DNA of 64,000 nucleotides from Oscillospiraceae bacterium (GTDB lineage: Bacteria > Bacillota > Clostridia > Oscillospirales > Oscillospiraceae). The notes beneath the pieces are model-generated. The model searched no databases, was not told the origin of the DNA, and saw nothing but the letters and a program-made list of their open reading frames with translations. Where the stretch lies: the NCBI GenBank assembly GCA_017622995.1, contig JAGAQA010000053.1, positions 1 through 64,000 of the forward strand, read 5' to 3'. Each line of letters opens with the position of its first letter. The stretch's first letter is position 1. Below are positions 8,648 to 15,764 of this stretch, piece by piece. A program made the translations under genes and the position numbers.

Positions 8648-8873
8648 GGGGCTGTCTCATTAGGAATTTGTTTCGTCAAATAGCACAAAAGGAAAGAAGA
8701 ACTGTCATTGCGAACCAGTGACCGATGTCACTGGTGTGGCAATCTCCCAACTTTTTGGATGCGTTTCGGTAAGAATTTCCATTCAACCGGGGGATTCCCA
8801 CGGAAGTAGTGCGCTACTTCCTCGGAATGACAGTTCATTTATTTGTGCAATTTTACTTTAATGAGACAGTCCC
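8648..8873. repeat. 226-bp MITE with GGGRCTGTCTCATTA terminal inverted repeats
   Basis: The ends are GGGGCTGTCTCATTA (8648-8662) and its inverse TAATGAGACAGTCCC (8859-8873), with one mismatch. A second inverted pair, GCACAAA and TTTGTGC, lies about 35 bases inside. The interior includes TGTCATTGCGAACCAGTG (8704-8721) and a matching inverted GGAATGACAG near 8824-8833, a repeat family also found inside the element at 4038. There is no coding potential. No clear target-site duplication was found. It fills the gap between the ligase-like gene and rpiB. Confidence 0.75.
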
Positions 8874-8879
8874 TTGGTA

Positions 8880-9323
8880 TTATTCCTGTTCCAGGGCCAT
8901 CATCTTGTCGATGCGGCGCTGATGTCTGGCTTCCCCGGAGAAGGGGGTGGTGAGCCACTTATCCACAATGGCCAGAGCCAGGTTTTCACCCACCACACCG
9001 GCGCCAACGGCCATCATGTTGGTATCGTTGTGCAGCCGGGTCAGCTCCGCGGACAGAAGGTCACTGAGCAGGGCACAGCGGATGCCCTTTACCTTGTTGG
9101 CGGTAATGGATACGCCGATGCCGGTGGTGCACAGCAGAATGCCCTTTTCGCAGGCGCCGGAGGCAACCGCCCGGGCGGCGGGACCGGCAAAATCGGGGTA
9201 GTCGCAGCTGTCCTTGCTGTGGGTGCCGAAATCCACCACTTCATAGCCCTTGGCGCTGAGATGGGCAGATACCTTTTGCTTCAGATCAAACGCTCCGTGG
9301 TCACAGGCAATCGCAATTTTCAT
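8880..9323 (-). CDS. rpiB: Ribose-5-phosphate isomerase B
   Basis: RpiB interconverts ribose 5-phosphate and ribulose 5-phosphate. The 147-residue protein starts at MKIAIACDHGAFDLKQ (9323). A longer open frame running to 9878 is only the shadow of the upstream SDR. Active-site features are complete: Asp-His in ACDHGA, the catalytic Cys in CTTGIG, the His in RLHNDTN and the phosphate-binding ARHQRRI. This is the canonical copy; a divergent paralogue at 61167 lacks several of these residues. It follows the SDR by 11 bases on the same strand. Confidence 0.93.
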   Translation of the reverse strand: MKIAIACDHGAFDLKQKVSAHLSAKGYEVVDFGTHSKDSCDYPDFAGPAARAVASGACEKGILLCTTGIGVSITANKVKGIRCALLSDLLSAELTRLHNDTNMMAVGAGVVGENLALAIVDKWLTTPFSGEARHQRRIDKMMALEQE

Positions 9324-9334
9324 TTGTATCCTCC

Positions 9335-10033
9335 TTATATTACATAACCGCCGTCCACGTTCAGCACGTGTCCGGTGATAAATTCCGTATCTGCCAGATA
9401 GGCCATGGCCCTGGCCACATCCTCCGGCCTTCCGTTTCGGCCCACAGGGGTATCCCGGGCCATTTCCTCCAGAATGCCCGGTTCCACCTGGGCACACATA
9501 TCCGTCAGGATCACCCCGGGGGCAACGCAGTTTACCCGGATGCCGCTGGGGCCCAGCTCCTTTGCCAGGGCTTTCGTCAGGGCAATGACGGCGCCCTTGG
9601 TGGCGGAATAGGCCGCCTCGCAGCTGGCACCCACCCGACCCCACATACTGGACACGGTGACAATGCTGCCCGCCTGCTTCTTCAGAAAGAAGGGCAGCGC
9701 CCCGTTCACACAGTTGTAGATGCCCTTTACATTCACCGCGAAGATCCGGTCCCAGTCTGCTTCCTCCAGGGACTGCATAAGCCCATAGTGACAGATGCCC
9801 GCGTTGCAGATGAGAACATCCACATCGGGCAGGCTCCCGATGGCCTGCCGGACGGCGGCAGTGTCGGCCACATCGCATTGGATGCCCCGGGCGCCGGTCC
9901 GGGCTTCCACCTCCCGGGCAGCCTGGGTATTTTTTTCATAGAGAAAGTACACCCGGTCTCCCCGGGCCGCGAACAATTCCACCGCCGCCCGGCCAATGCC
10001 CCGGGAACCGCCGGTTATTACGACTGTCTGCAT
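9335..10033 (-). CDS. Short-chain dehydrogenase/reductase (FabG-like)
   Basis: The 232-residue classical SDR has the cofactor motif TGGSRGIG, NAG in the central strand, catalytic Ser in TVSSMWG and the YSATK Tyr-Lys pair. The C-terminal PVGRNGRPEDVARAMAYLAD with ITGHVLNVDGG is typical of FabG-like 3-oxoacyl reductases. The start is the Met at 10033, five bases after GGAGG; the Met four codons earlier overlaps that site. Substrate is uncertain: it could be the fatty acid synthesis reductase or a sugar/alcohol dehydrogenase. No other fab genes are nearby. Confidence 0.85.
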   Translation of the reverse strand: MQTVVITGGSRGIGRAAVELFAARGDRVYFLYEKNTQAAREVEARTGARGIQCDVADTAAVRQAIGSLPDVDVLICNAGICHYGLMQSLEEADWDRIFAVNVKGIYNCVNGALPFFLKKQAGSIVTVSSMWGRVGASCEAAYSATKGAVIALTKALAKELGPSGIRVNCVAPGVILTDMCAQVEPGILEEMARDTPVGRNGRPEDVARAMAYLADTEFITGHVLNVDGGYVI

Positions 10034-10043
10034 GGTTTCCTCC

Positions 10044-10076
10044 AAAAAGAGGCTGCTCCACCATGGCGGAACAGCC
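10044..10076 (-). terminator. Terminator of the S1 gene merged with the SDR leader
   Basis: A 26-base inverted repeat (GGCTGCTCC near 10051 pairing with GGAACAGCC near 10068, with two wobble or mismatched positions) is followed on the minus strand by TCTTTTT and then directly by the GGAGG of the SDR. Termination or attenuation therefore sits against the next gene's ribosome binding site. Confidence 0.65.
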
Positions 10077-10090
10077 CCGGATATATGGTT

Positions 10091-10552
10091 TTACCGGCGG
10101 CGGCTCTTGGTCCGGTGGTCGGAATACTGCCGAATGGAGGAAATTTTGCTGTCGGATTCGGACATAAATGCCTTCAGCTTTTCCTCAAAGAGCTGGTCTG
10201 CCGTTTTGGGGGCTGGGGGCTGTACCGGCGCGCGGCTGGGGGCACGGTTGGGGGTGCCTTCCCGACGGGGACCGCCCGGGCTCCGGAAGTCGCCTTTGGG
10301 GGCATTCTCCCGCTGGGGCTTGGGCTCCAGACGCTTGATGGACAGATTGATCTTTCCGCCATCCATGCCGATGACCATGACCTTGACGCTTTGTCCTTCG
10401 GTCAGATGCTGGCGAATATCACTGACGTAAGCATTGGCGACCTCGGAAATATGTACCATGCCGGTTTTGTTTTCCGGCAGGGCGATGAATGCGCCAAAGT
10501 TGGTAATGGACTTGACTTTCCCCTCTAAAACGGCTCCGACGGTTAACTCCAT
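10091..10552 (-). CDS. S1 RNA-binding domain protein (YabR/GSP13-like)
   Basis: The 153-residue protein has one S1 domain at residues 1-74 (MELTVGAVLEGKVKSITNFG, then GMVHISEVAN and INLSIKRL). A proline-, arginine- and glycine-rich low-complexity linker and a basic tail ending SRRR follow. Its position directly downstream of divIC matches yabR of Bacilli, a small S1 protein thought to associate with ribosomes or RNA. The role here is inferred from domain and neighbourhood only. Confidence 0.85.
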   Translation of the reverse strand: MELTVGAVLEGKVKSITNFGAFIALPENKTGMVHISEVANAYVSDIRQHLTEGQSVKVMVIGMDGGKINLSIKRLEPKPQRENAPKGDFRSPGGPRREGTPNRAPSRAPVQPPAPKTADQLFEEKLKAFMSESDSKISSIRQYSDHRTKSRRR

Positions 10553-10578
10553 AAATGATTTGCTTCCTCCAAAATAGT

Positions 10579-10887
10579 TTAGTTCGGTTGGATTATAACG
10601 GTGCCCGGCTCAGCCAGGCCCAGTTCTTCTTTTGCGATTTCCCTTACCGTATCCGGATTTTCCAGATCGGCCAGACGGTCTTCCAGCTTTTTGTTTTCGC
10701 CGGCCACGGCCACGGCCTGACTGCGCAGATCCTCGGTCTGCTTCTGCACGCTGATTTTCACCCAGCTCAGGGCGGCCAGCGCCACCAGAGAGAAGGCCAG
10801 CAGCAGGATCACCAGCACCTTCAGCAGAGGAGACGACTGGCTGAACACGACGCGGTAGCGGCCTTTCTGTACGGATGTGTCTGTCAT
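10579..10887 (-). CDS. divIC: Septum formation initiator DivIC/FtsB family
   Basis: The 102-residue bitopic membrane protein has a cytoplasmic N-terminus, one membrane helix (about residues 22-42) and a coiled-coil segment (KQTEDLRSQAVAVAGENKKL). The DivIC/FtsB signature near the end reads DTVREIAKEELGLAEPGTV. It is predicted to act in the divisome with FtsL/DivIB. The start at 10887 follows GGAGGTGGAACCC. The frame assigned to yabQ runs through this gene (see that entry). Confidence 0.9.
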   Translation of the reverse strand: MTDTSVQKGRYRVVFSQSSPLLKVLVILLLAFSLVALAALSWVKISVQKQTEDLRSQAVAVAGENKKLEDRLADLENPDTVREIAKEELGLAEPGTVIIQPN

Positions 10888-11320
10888 GGGTTCCACCTCC
10901 AGGTTTGGGCTTGACAGGCTCCCGGGCATTCCATCTTATTGTAACCCATTTTTCCCCAGATGCAAACATATTTTTTGCGAATTTGAAAATTTTTTTCAGC
11001 GGGAACAGCAGGTATCCACAGCTCACGGCCAAAATATGCCAGAATGTACCAAAAAACGGGTCCAGAAGACTTCCCAGCGTTTTGCGGGCCGTGAAGAAAC
11101 CCAGAACCAGTACTCCCAGACAGGCAGGCCGCAGGTCGCCGTCGCACAGAGGAAAGGCAACCAGCACCAGGCACCAGCCCAGCCCGGCCAGAAACGCCAG
11201 GTCTGCCGGGACGGGGCTTTTCCGCCTGGGGGAGCCCAGAAAGCCGTAATAGATTCCCAGGCCCACGCCGGACAGAAAGACCGTTCCGAAGATCCGCAGC
11301 ACCCGGCTGGGCGGGATCAT
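10610..11320 (-). CDS. yabQ: Spore cortex biosynthesis protein YabQ, frame open into divIC
   Basis: The N-terminal 140 residues are a YabQ-type membrane protein: RVLRIFGTVFLSGVGLGIYY, about four hydrophobic helices, LLDPFFGTFWHILAVSCGYL, then a basic LKKIFKFAKN and a WVTI segment. YabQ is needed for spore cortex formation. The start overlaps the yabP stop by 4 bases (ATGA). The frame does not stop at the divIC start but continues about 278 bases inside divIC as low-complexity sequence, so the true end is doubtful. A one-base slip in the A-run near 10990-10997 would put the stop at 10884, overlapping divIC by 4 bases like the other junctions. The gene is either frameshifted, mis-sequenced or truly extended. 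Confidence 0.6.
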   Translation of the reverse strand: MIPPSRVLRIFGTVFLSGVGLGIYYGFLGSPRRKSPVPADLAFLAGLGWCLVLVAFPLCDGDLRPACLGVLVLGFFTARKTLGSLLDPFFGTFWHILAVSCGYLLFPLKKIFKFAKNMFASGEKWVTIRWNAREPVKPKPGGGTHDRHIRTERPLPRRVQPVVSSAEGAGDPAAGLLSGGAGRPELGENQRAEADRGSAQSGRGRGRRKQKAGRPSGRSGKSGYGKGNRKRRTGPG

Positions 11321-11574
11321 CCCAGGAGCCTGTGGAGCCAGCCGCCGGACTGCTGCCTGCCGTAGATTAGGGCGCTGATGCTGCCGCTGACCGCTACCCG
11401 GCCCCCGTCCAGGGACAGCTCCTTCAGCTGCAGCTGCTCCCCCTGAACGGTCAGCTCCCCCATATCCGTTTGCAGCAGCACTCCGTCCTCTTCAAACCGG
11501 GACACCTCCGTGACCCCCGTTATGGTGAGCTCTGCCCGCCCCACAAGGCGGAGACTGTGTTCTTCCTGCACCAT
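11317..11574 (-). CDS. yabP: Sporulation protein YabP
   Basis: The 85-residue protein is close to the family's usual 85-100. The YabP/YqfC-fold pattern is visible in HSLRLVGRAELTITGVTEV, FEEDGVLLQTDMGELTVQGE and LKELSLDGGRVAVSGSI. YabP is made in the mother cell and required for spore cortex assembly. The order yabP-yabQ-divIC-S1 protein is the classic Firmicutes arrangement and supports an endospore-forming host. Confidence 0.88.
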   Translation of the reverse strand: MVQEEHSLRLVGRAELTITGVTEVSRFEEDGVLLQTDMGELTVQGEQLQLKELSLDGGRVAVSGSISALIYGRQQSGGWLHRLLG

Positions 11575-11686
11575 GGGCCATTCCCCCCTTTCCCCTGGGA
11601 GTGTATGCGCGGGAAAAAACGGATATGATAACGCCCCGCCGAAAGATACCGGCAGGGCGGGCTGAGGACAATCGGGGGCTTTTGTG

Positions 11687-11850
11687 AATTGACAATTGAC
11701 AATTGTGGTATCCCTTCGGGATGGAATTGAATATTTGGAATGAAAATATTTGGAAATTCGTATTATATCTCGAGTACTTCAAACAAATTATTCAAAATAT
11801 CCCCCAAGGGGATACCTTCATTGTCAACTGTCAATTGTCAATTGTCAATT
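11687..11850. repeat. MITE-like element, short copy with TTGACAATTGAC ends
   Basis: The left end (11687-11704) has about one and a half units of TTGACAATTGAC. The right end (11818-11850) has the inverse in three units. Inner hairpins TATCCCTTCGGGATGG and TATCCCCCAAGGGGATA match those of the 4038 element. The 100-base interior is AT-rich and unrelated. Right flanks also agree (GGGCGAACGCC here, TTGGCGAAAGCC there). It occupies most of the gap between degV and yabP. Confidence 0.75.
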
Positions 11851-11865
11851 GGGCGAACGCCTTCT

Positions 11866-12726
11866 TTACCTATGATCTCCCAGGAAGAACAGGGCCAGGG
11901 TGCCGGGGCCGGAGTGGGAGCCGATGACTGCCCCCACATAATTGATGTACACTTCCTTTACGCCGTATCGCTGCTTCAGAAGGTCCGCCAGGTACTGGGC
12001 ATCCTCCGGGCAGTCGCCGTGGGAGATGAACATGACCGGGTTGTCGTAGCCCCGGGCCAGCTCCCCCACCTTTTCGGCCAGGGCCTGGATGGATGCCTTC
12101 CGGCCCCGGACCTTGCCCACACTGACCAGATGACCCTCGTTGTCCACATGGAGGATGGGCTTGATGGACAGCATGGTTCCCATTACCGCGGTGGCGGCGC
12201 TGATGCGGCCGCCCCGCTTCAGATACATCAGGTCATTGACGGTAAACCAGTGGCACAGATGCAGCCGGTTTTCCTCCAGCCACCGGGCCAGCGCTTCCAT
12301 GGGCATACCGGCATCCCGCTTTTTCGCGGCATGAAAGGCAAGCAGCCCCTGACCCAGGGAGGCGCACAGGCTGTCTACCACCAGGATTTTCCGGTCCGGA
12401 TAGCGCTCCTTCAGCTCCTCCGCGGCAATGACCGCGGACTGATAGGTGGTGGACAGGCCGGAAGAAAAGGCCAGCACCAGCACATCCTCGCCGCCCTCCA
12501 GAAGGGGCATCATGGCATCCTCCCACTGCTGGGGGTTGACGGCGGAGGTGGTTGCCACCTCTCCGGCCCGCAGGCCGTCGTAGAGCGTTTTCAGGCTGCC
12601 ATCATTCCGGTCGGGATAGGTTCCCCCCCGGAAGGTGACGGACAGGGGCAGGGCCACCAGTCCCAGCTCCTCATAGCGCTCTTTGGTAAAATCGCAGCAG
12701 GAATCGGTAAGAATCCGGTAAGACAT
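11866..12726 (-). CDS. DegV family fatty-acid-binding protein
   Basis: The 286-residue DegV protein starts at MSYRILTDSCCDFTKE (12726). DegV/FakB proteins bind a fatty acid and present it to the FakA kinase for incorporation into phospholipid. Family motifs present are TSAVNPQQW, LAFSSGLSTTYQSA, VVDSLCASLGQGLL, LKRGGRIS and the C-terminal ISHGDCPEDA and GAVIGSHSGPGTLALFFLG. No fakA is in the window, so the assignment to fatty acid kinase is by family only. Confidence 0.9.
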   Translation of the reverse strand: MSYRILTDSCCDFTKERYEELGLVALPLSVTFRGGTYPDRNDGSLKTLYDGLRAGEVATTSAVNPQQWEDAMMPLLEGGEDVLVLAFSSGLSTTYQSAVIAAEELKERYPDRKILVVDSLCASLGQGLLAFHAAKKRDAGMPMEALARWLEENRLHLCHWFTVNDLMYLKRGGRISAATAVMGTMLSIKPILHVDNEGHLVSVGKVRGRKASIQALAEKVGELARGYDNPVMFISHGDCPEDAQYLADLLKQRYGVKEVYINYVGAVIGSHSGPGTLALFFLGDHR

Positions 12727-12775
12727 ACAATCGCTCCATTTCTGTTCCGCTCGGTTCGGGCAGGTTGAGTTCTGA

Positions 12776-13213
12776 TTATTTGCAGTGGTGGCCCACTTCC
12801 GCGGAGGCAAGGAACAGGCAGGCCCACAAAAGGATGGACAGGGCCCAGATGTTCCCGCAGTACATGGGGGCGGAGACCAGGGCAAGCACCAGGTTAAAAA
12901 ACTCCGCCGTGGCTCTGGGGGCCGTAGCAATGGCCAGCACCAGCCCCAGCAGCGTCAGCCCCAGAGAAGCGGCGCTGAGGTTCCGCAGAAGGGTCAGTTC
13001 CTTTTTGTCCTTTTTCCGGCCGGCCTGATACAGCAGCACCGCCGGAGGCAGGAAGAAGAGCAGGGCAATACAGGTCAGCAGGGCCTGAAGGCTTGGGCTG
13101 CGCTCCTGAATAAAGCCCAGGCAGGCGCACAGAATATAGAAAGCCGCCCAAAGCGTATGCAACGTTGTTTTTCCCATAAGCACCACCGGCACATCAGATT
13201 TGATCTCCGCCAT
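12776..13213 (-). CDS. Four-helix membrane protein, function unknown
   Basis: I do not recognise a family. The product is 145 residues if it starts at MAEIKSDVPVVLMGK (13213), or 133 if at the second Met. Four hydrophobic helices are visible near residues 17-33, 45-62, 80-100 and 110-135, with a KKDKKE loop in the middle. No strong ribosome binding site distinguishes the starts; a longer frame upstream crosses the nrdR promoter and is rejected. It is divergent from nrdR and 49 bases upstream of degV. Confidence 0.6.
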   Translation of the reverse strand: MAEIKSDVPVVLMGKTTLHTLWAAFYILCACLGFIQERSPSLQALLTCIALLFFLPPAVLLYQAGRKKDKKELTLLRNLSAASLGLTLLGLVLAIATAPRATAEFFNLVLALVSAPMYCGNIWALSILLWACLFLASAEVGHHCK

Positions 13214-13261
13214 TTTAACCCATAACGCCGGAAAAGGCAAGGGCAAAAGGTCGCAAAGGGC

Positions 13262-13290
13262 TTTACACCGGTTTTCCAATCTGATATAAT
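13262..13290 (+). promoter_or_regulatory. Sigma-A promoter of nrdR
   Basis: TTTACA (13262-13267), a 17-base spacer and TATAAT (13285-13290) lie 37 bases before the nrdR start, whose ribosome binding site GGAGGA is at 13312-13317. Confidence 0.85.
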
Positions 13291-13326
13291 GACACATAAG
13301 AATTCCCAAACGGAGGAGCTTGTGCC

Positions 13327-13782
13327 ATGAGATGTCCATTCTGCGGTGATCAGGAAAGCAAGGTTGTGGATTCCCGTCATTCCGAGGACGGGCTCAGCAT
13401 CCGCAGGCGCCGGGAATGCAGCCGGTGTCAGCACCGGTTTACCACCTACGAAATGGTGGAAACCCTGCCGATTCTGGTGGTCAAACGGAACGGCTCCCGT
13501 CAGAATTTTGATAAGAACAAAATTGTCAACAGCATGATCCGGGCCTTCGACAAGCGAAAGGCCGATATTGTAGAGCTGGAGCGCATCGCCACCGAGATTG
13601 AACAGACCGTTCAGAACTCCCTGGAACGGGAGGTGACCACTGAGCGGCTGGGCGAAATGGTCATGGAGCGGCTGAAGCCTGTGGATGAAGTGGCCTATAT
13701 CCGTTTTGCGTCCATCTATCACCGGTTTCAGGATGCAAACAGCTTTATGAGGGAGATCAGCAAATTCCTGGAGGAAAAATAA
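13327..13782 (+). CDS. nrdR: Transcriptional repressor NrdR
   Basis: NrdR represses ribonucleotide reductase genes in response to ATP/dATP. The 151-residue length is exact for the family. The N-terminal zinc ribbon is MRCPFCGD plus CSRCQHRF, followed by the ATP-cone domain (VVKRNGSRQNFDKNKIVNSMIRAF) and the C-terminal VAYIRFASIYHRF. A consensus promoter lies just upstream. Its stop overlaps the next gene by one base, so the two are coupled. Confidence 0.97.
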   Translation: MRCPFCGDQESKVVDSRHSEDGLSIRRRRECSRCQHRFTTYEMVETLPILVVKRNGSRQNFDKNKIVNSMIRAFDKRKADIVELERIATEIEQTVQNSLEREVTTERLGEMVMERLKPVDEVAYIRFASIYHRFQDANSFMREISKFLEEK

Positions 13783-14306
13783 TGCTTACCACAACTGCCA
13801 CCGCCGCCACCGGGGCGGCTCTGGACCTGGAGGCCATCAAGGGCGCTTTGCAGGGGCTGGATGAACTGGACCCCAGCCAGATGCTGCCCCAAATGGACTC
13901 CATTTTCAGTCGGATCCTGCTTGTGTGCCGGATCTGCGTCATGCTGGGACCGGTGCTTCTGCTGATTCTGGGCCTATGCTATCTGTTCCTCGCCCCCAAG
14001 GAGGCAAACTACTACTTCGGCTACCGTTGCTTCTATGGCATGGGCAGCGTAAACGCCTGGCAGTTTACCCAGCGCATGGCGGGCATCATCCTGGGTTCCC
14101 TGGGGCTGATTCTGACCATTGTCATGGCGGTCATCAGCATGGGCTTTCCGTCCATGGACACCGGCGCCATGGCCTGGCTGACCCTCAAGTGCCTGATCTG
14201 GCAGGCGGTGCTGGCGCTGCTGGCAACAGCCGCCATCAATGGGCTGACCATGTTCTGGTTCAACCGCAAGGGCGAACTGAGAAGGCGGCCCCCGAAGAAA
14301 AACTGA
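13782..14306 (+). CDS. SdpI-like integral membrane protein
   Basis: The 174-residue protein has four hydrophobic helices at about residues 48-66, 98-118, 126-146 and 148-165. The loop before the second reads FGYRCFYGMGSVNAWQFTQRMAG, which resembles the conserved Gly-Tyr-Arg/Trp loop of the SdpI/YhfL superfamily (bacteriocin-immunity and signalling membrane proteins). The N-terminal 45 residues are Ala/Thr-rich and soluble. A one-base overlap with nrdR implies co-expression, but no functional link to NrdR is known. A strong terminator follows at 14318. Confidence 0.6.
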   Translation: MLTTTATAATGAALDLEAIKGALQGLDELDPSQMLPQMDSIFSRILLVCRICVMLGPVLLLILGLCYLFLAPKEANYYFGYRCFYGMGSVNAWQFTQRMAGIILGSLGLILTIVMAVISMGFPSMDTGAMAWLTLKCLIWQAVLALLATAAINGLTMFWFNRKGELRRRPPKKN

Positions 14307-14317
14307 AACAGACTGGG

Positions 14318-14344
14318 CCCTCCGGCTTCTGCCGGAGGGTTTTT
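14318..14344 (+). terminator. Terminator of the nrdR unit
   Basis: CCCTCCGGC (14318-14326), a TTCT loop and GCCGGAGGG (14331-14339) are followed by TTTTT. Confidence 0.9.
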
Positions 14345-14579
14345 GCAAAAACATCCCCCCAGGGGGCTTCCGCCGAAAAGTAGGGTGTGGTAAGCTGTAA
14401 ATACCCTCTGTATATTCTTTCCTGCTCCGAAAACCGCCGCGCGCTTGGGGAAGCTGCGCGGCGGTTTCTCACGGAGAGCAGCAAACAGGGAATCGCCGTT
14501 CCCTCAGGAAAAAGCGCGTATCTAAGGACCTGAAAAATTTTTGCGAAAATACAAAAAAACATCCCCCCGGGGGGCTTCC
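14340..14579. repeat. Pair of TTTTTGC / ACATCCCCCC-GGGGGCTTCC repeats around a hairpin
   Basis: Two direct copies of a compound motif lie at 14340-14371 and 14538-14579. Each is TTTTTGC(A/G)AAAA followed closely by ACATCCCCCC, one variable base and GGGGGCTTCC. Between them, AACCGCCGCGC (14432-14442) pairs with GCGCGGCGGTT (14456-14466) around a loop that is itself GCTTGGGGAAGC, followed by TTTCTC. The segment could be a small repeat element or a processed leader of cbiMQO. No B12 box is found here. No gene is seen in 14307-14637. Confidence 0.5.
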
Positions 14580-14637
14580 AACTGGGAAAACAATGGGGTA
14601 AAATGGGTTCATCAAGAAACGAAAAGGGGTATGCACC

Positions 14638-15699
14638 ATGCATATGGCAGACGCATTGCTGGCTCCGGCTGTGGCCGCGACCATGTACGCCGCCTCCGCG
14701 GTAACGGTTGGCGCTTCCGTAAAAACACTGAAAAAGGATGAGGCCAGCGCAAAGCTGCCCACCATGGCGGTGGCTTCCGCTCTGGTCTTTGCCGGTCAGA
14801 TGATCAACTACACCATCCCCGGCACCGGCTCCTCCGGCCACCTCTGCGGCGGTATGCTGCTTACCTCCCTGCTGGGGCCCCAGGCGGGCTTCCTGTCCAT
14901 GGTGGTGATTCTGGCCATCCAGGCCCTGTTTTTCGCGGACGGAGGCTTGCTGGCCCTGGGGGCCAACTGCTGGAATATGGCCTTCTACGGCTGCTTTGTG
15001 GGGTACTACCTGATCTGGCGCCCCATCATGCGGAGCGGACTCTTTGCCTCCATGGGCGCCAAGGGTGCTGCCAGAGCAAAGCTGGTGCTGGCTTCCGTCC
15101 TGGGCTGTGTTCTGACGCTGCAGCTGGGCGCCTTCTCCGTGGTCCTGGAGACTACCGCTTCCGGCATCACCGAGCTGCCCTTCGGCGTCTTCGCCGGGAT
15201 TATGCAGCCCATTCATCTGGCCATCGGCCTTGTGGAGGGCCTGATTACCTCCGCCGTGCTGCTCTTTGTGTACGCGGCCCGTCCGGAGCTCATTCAGGAT
15301 GTGGATGCCGCTTCCCAGGGCGGAAGGTGCTCCCTCAAAACCACCCTGGTGATTCTGGCGGTTGTGGTTGCCGTTGTGGGCGGCGGCCTGAGCCTGTTTG
15401 CAAGCGGGAATCCCGACGGCCTGGAGTGGTCCATGTTCGGCAATGCGGAATCCGGCTACAGTGAAAACATGGGTCTGGATGAAGAAAGCTACGGCGTTTC
15501 CAGCGGCGCTGCCGATGTGGCCGGTGCCATCCAGGAGAAAACCGCCTTCCTGCCGGACTACGGGTTTATGAACAGCGACAGTGCTGCGGGCACCACCGTC
15601 TCCGGCCTGCTGGGCTCTGTGATGGTGGCGGCTGTGGCGGTGCTGGTGTGCTGTGCGGGGGGCTTCTTCCGTAAGAAAAAAACTGCTGCAAAAGCCTGA
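14638..15699 (+). CDS. cbiM: ECF cobalt transporter substrate-binding subunit CbiM, with CbiN-like tail
   Basis: CbiM proteins bind the metal ion in the membrane through an N-terminus that must begin Met-His; here it is MHMADALLAPAV. About seven helices occupy residues 1-225, with the conserved INYTIPGTGSSGHLCGG region lining the metal site. Residues 235-353 hold two further helices flanking an extracellular segment with PDGLEW, as in the CbiN/NikN module fused to CbiM. Position with cbiQ, cbiO and cobalamin genes favours cobalt over nickel. The start follows AAAAGGGG. The hairpin at 15715 separates it from cbiQ. Confidence 0.92.
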   Translation: MHMADALLAPAVAATMYAASAVTVGASVKTLKKDEASAKLPTMAVASALVFAGQMINYTIPGTGSSGHLCGGMLLTSLLGPQAGFLSMVVILAIQALFFADGGLLALGANCWNMAFYGCFVGYYLIWRPIMRSGLFASMGAKGAARAKLVLASVLGCVLTLQLGAFSVVLETTASGITELPFGVFAGIMQPIHLAIGLVEGLITSAVLLFVYAARPELIQDVDAASQGGRCSLKTTLVILAVVVAVVGGGLSLFASGNPDGLEWSMFGNAESGYSENMGLDEESYGVSSGAADVAGAIQEKTAFLPDYGFMNSDSAAGTTVSGLLGSVMVAAVAVLVCCAGGFFRKKKTAAKA

Positions 15700-15714
15700 A
15701 AAATGTGTTATTCT

Positions 15715-15743
15715 ATTGGAGGTACCCCGCCGGTACCTCCAAT
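15715..15743 (+). terminator. Hairpin between cbiM and cbiQ
   Basis: ATTGGAGGTACC (15715-15726) and GGTACCTCCAAT (15732-15743) form a perfect 12-bp stem with a five-base loop. There is no long T run, so it may stabilise the cbiM message or partially terminate, giving more CbiM than CbiQO. Confidence 0.6.
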
Positions 15744-15764
15744 TTCGTCTGTTGAGGATTTCCG

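Noticed and set aside
8880..9878. A 332-residue minus-strand frame covering rpiB and much of the SDR
   Set aside because: Its first 185 residues are an out-of-frame reading of the SDR gene. True RpiB starts at 9323.
14340..14637. A second B12 riboswitch before cbiM
   Set aside because: No B12 box or conserved core is present, in contrast to 17340-17530.
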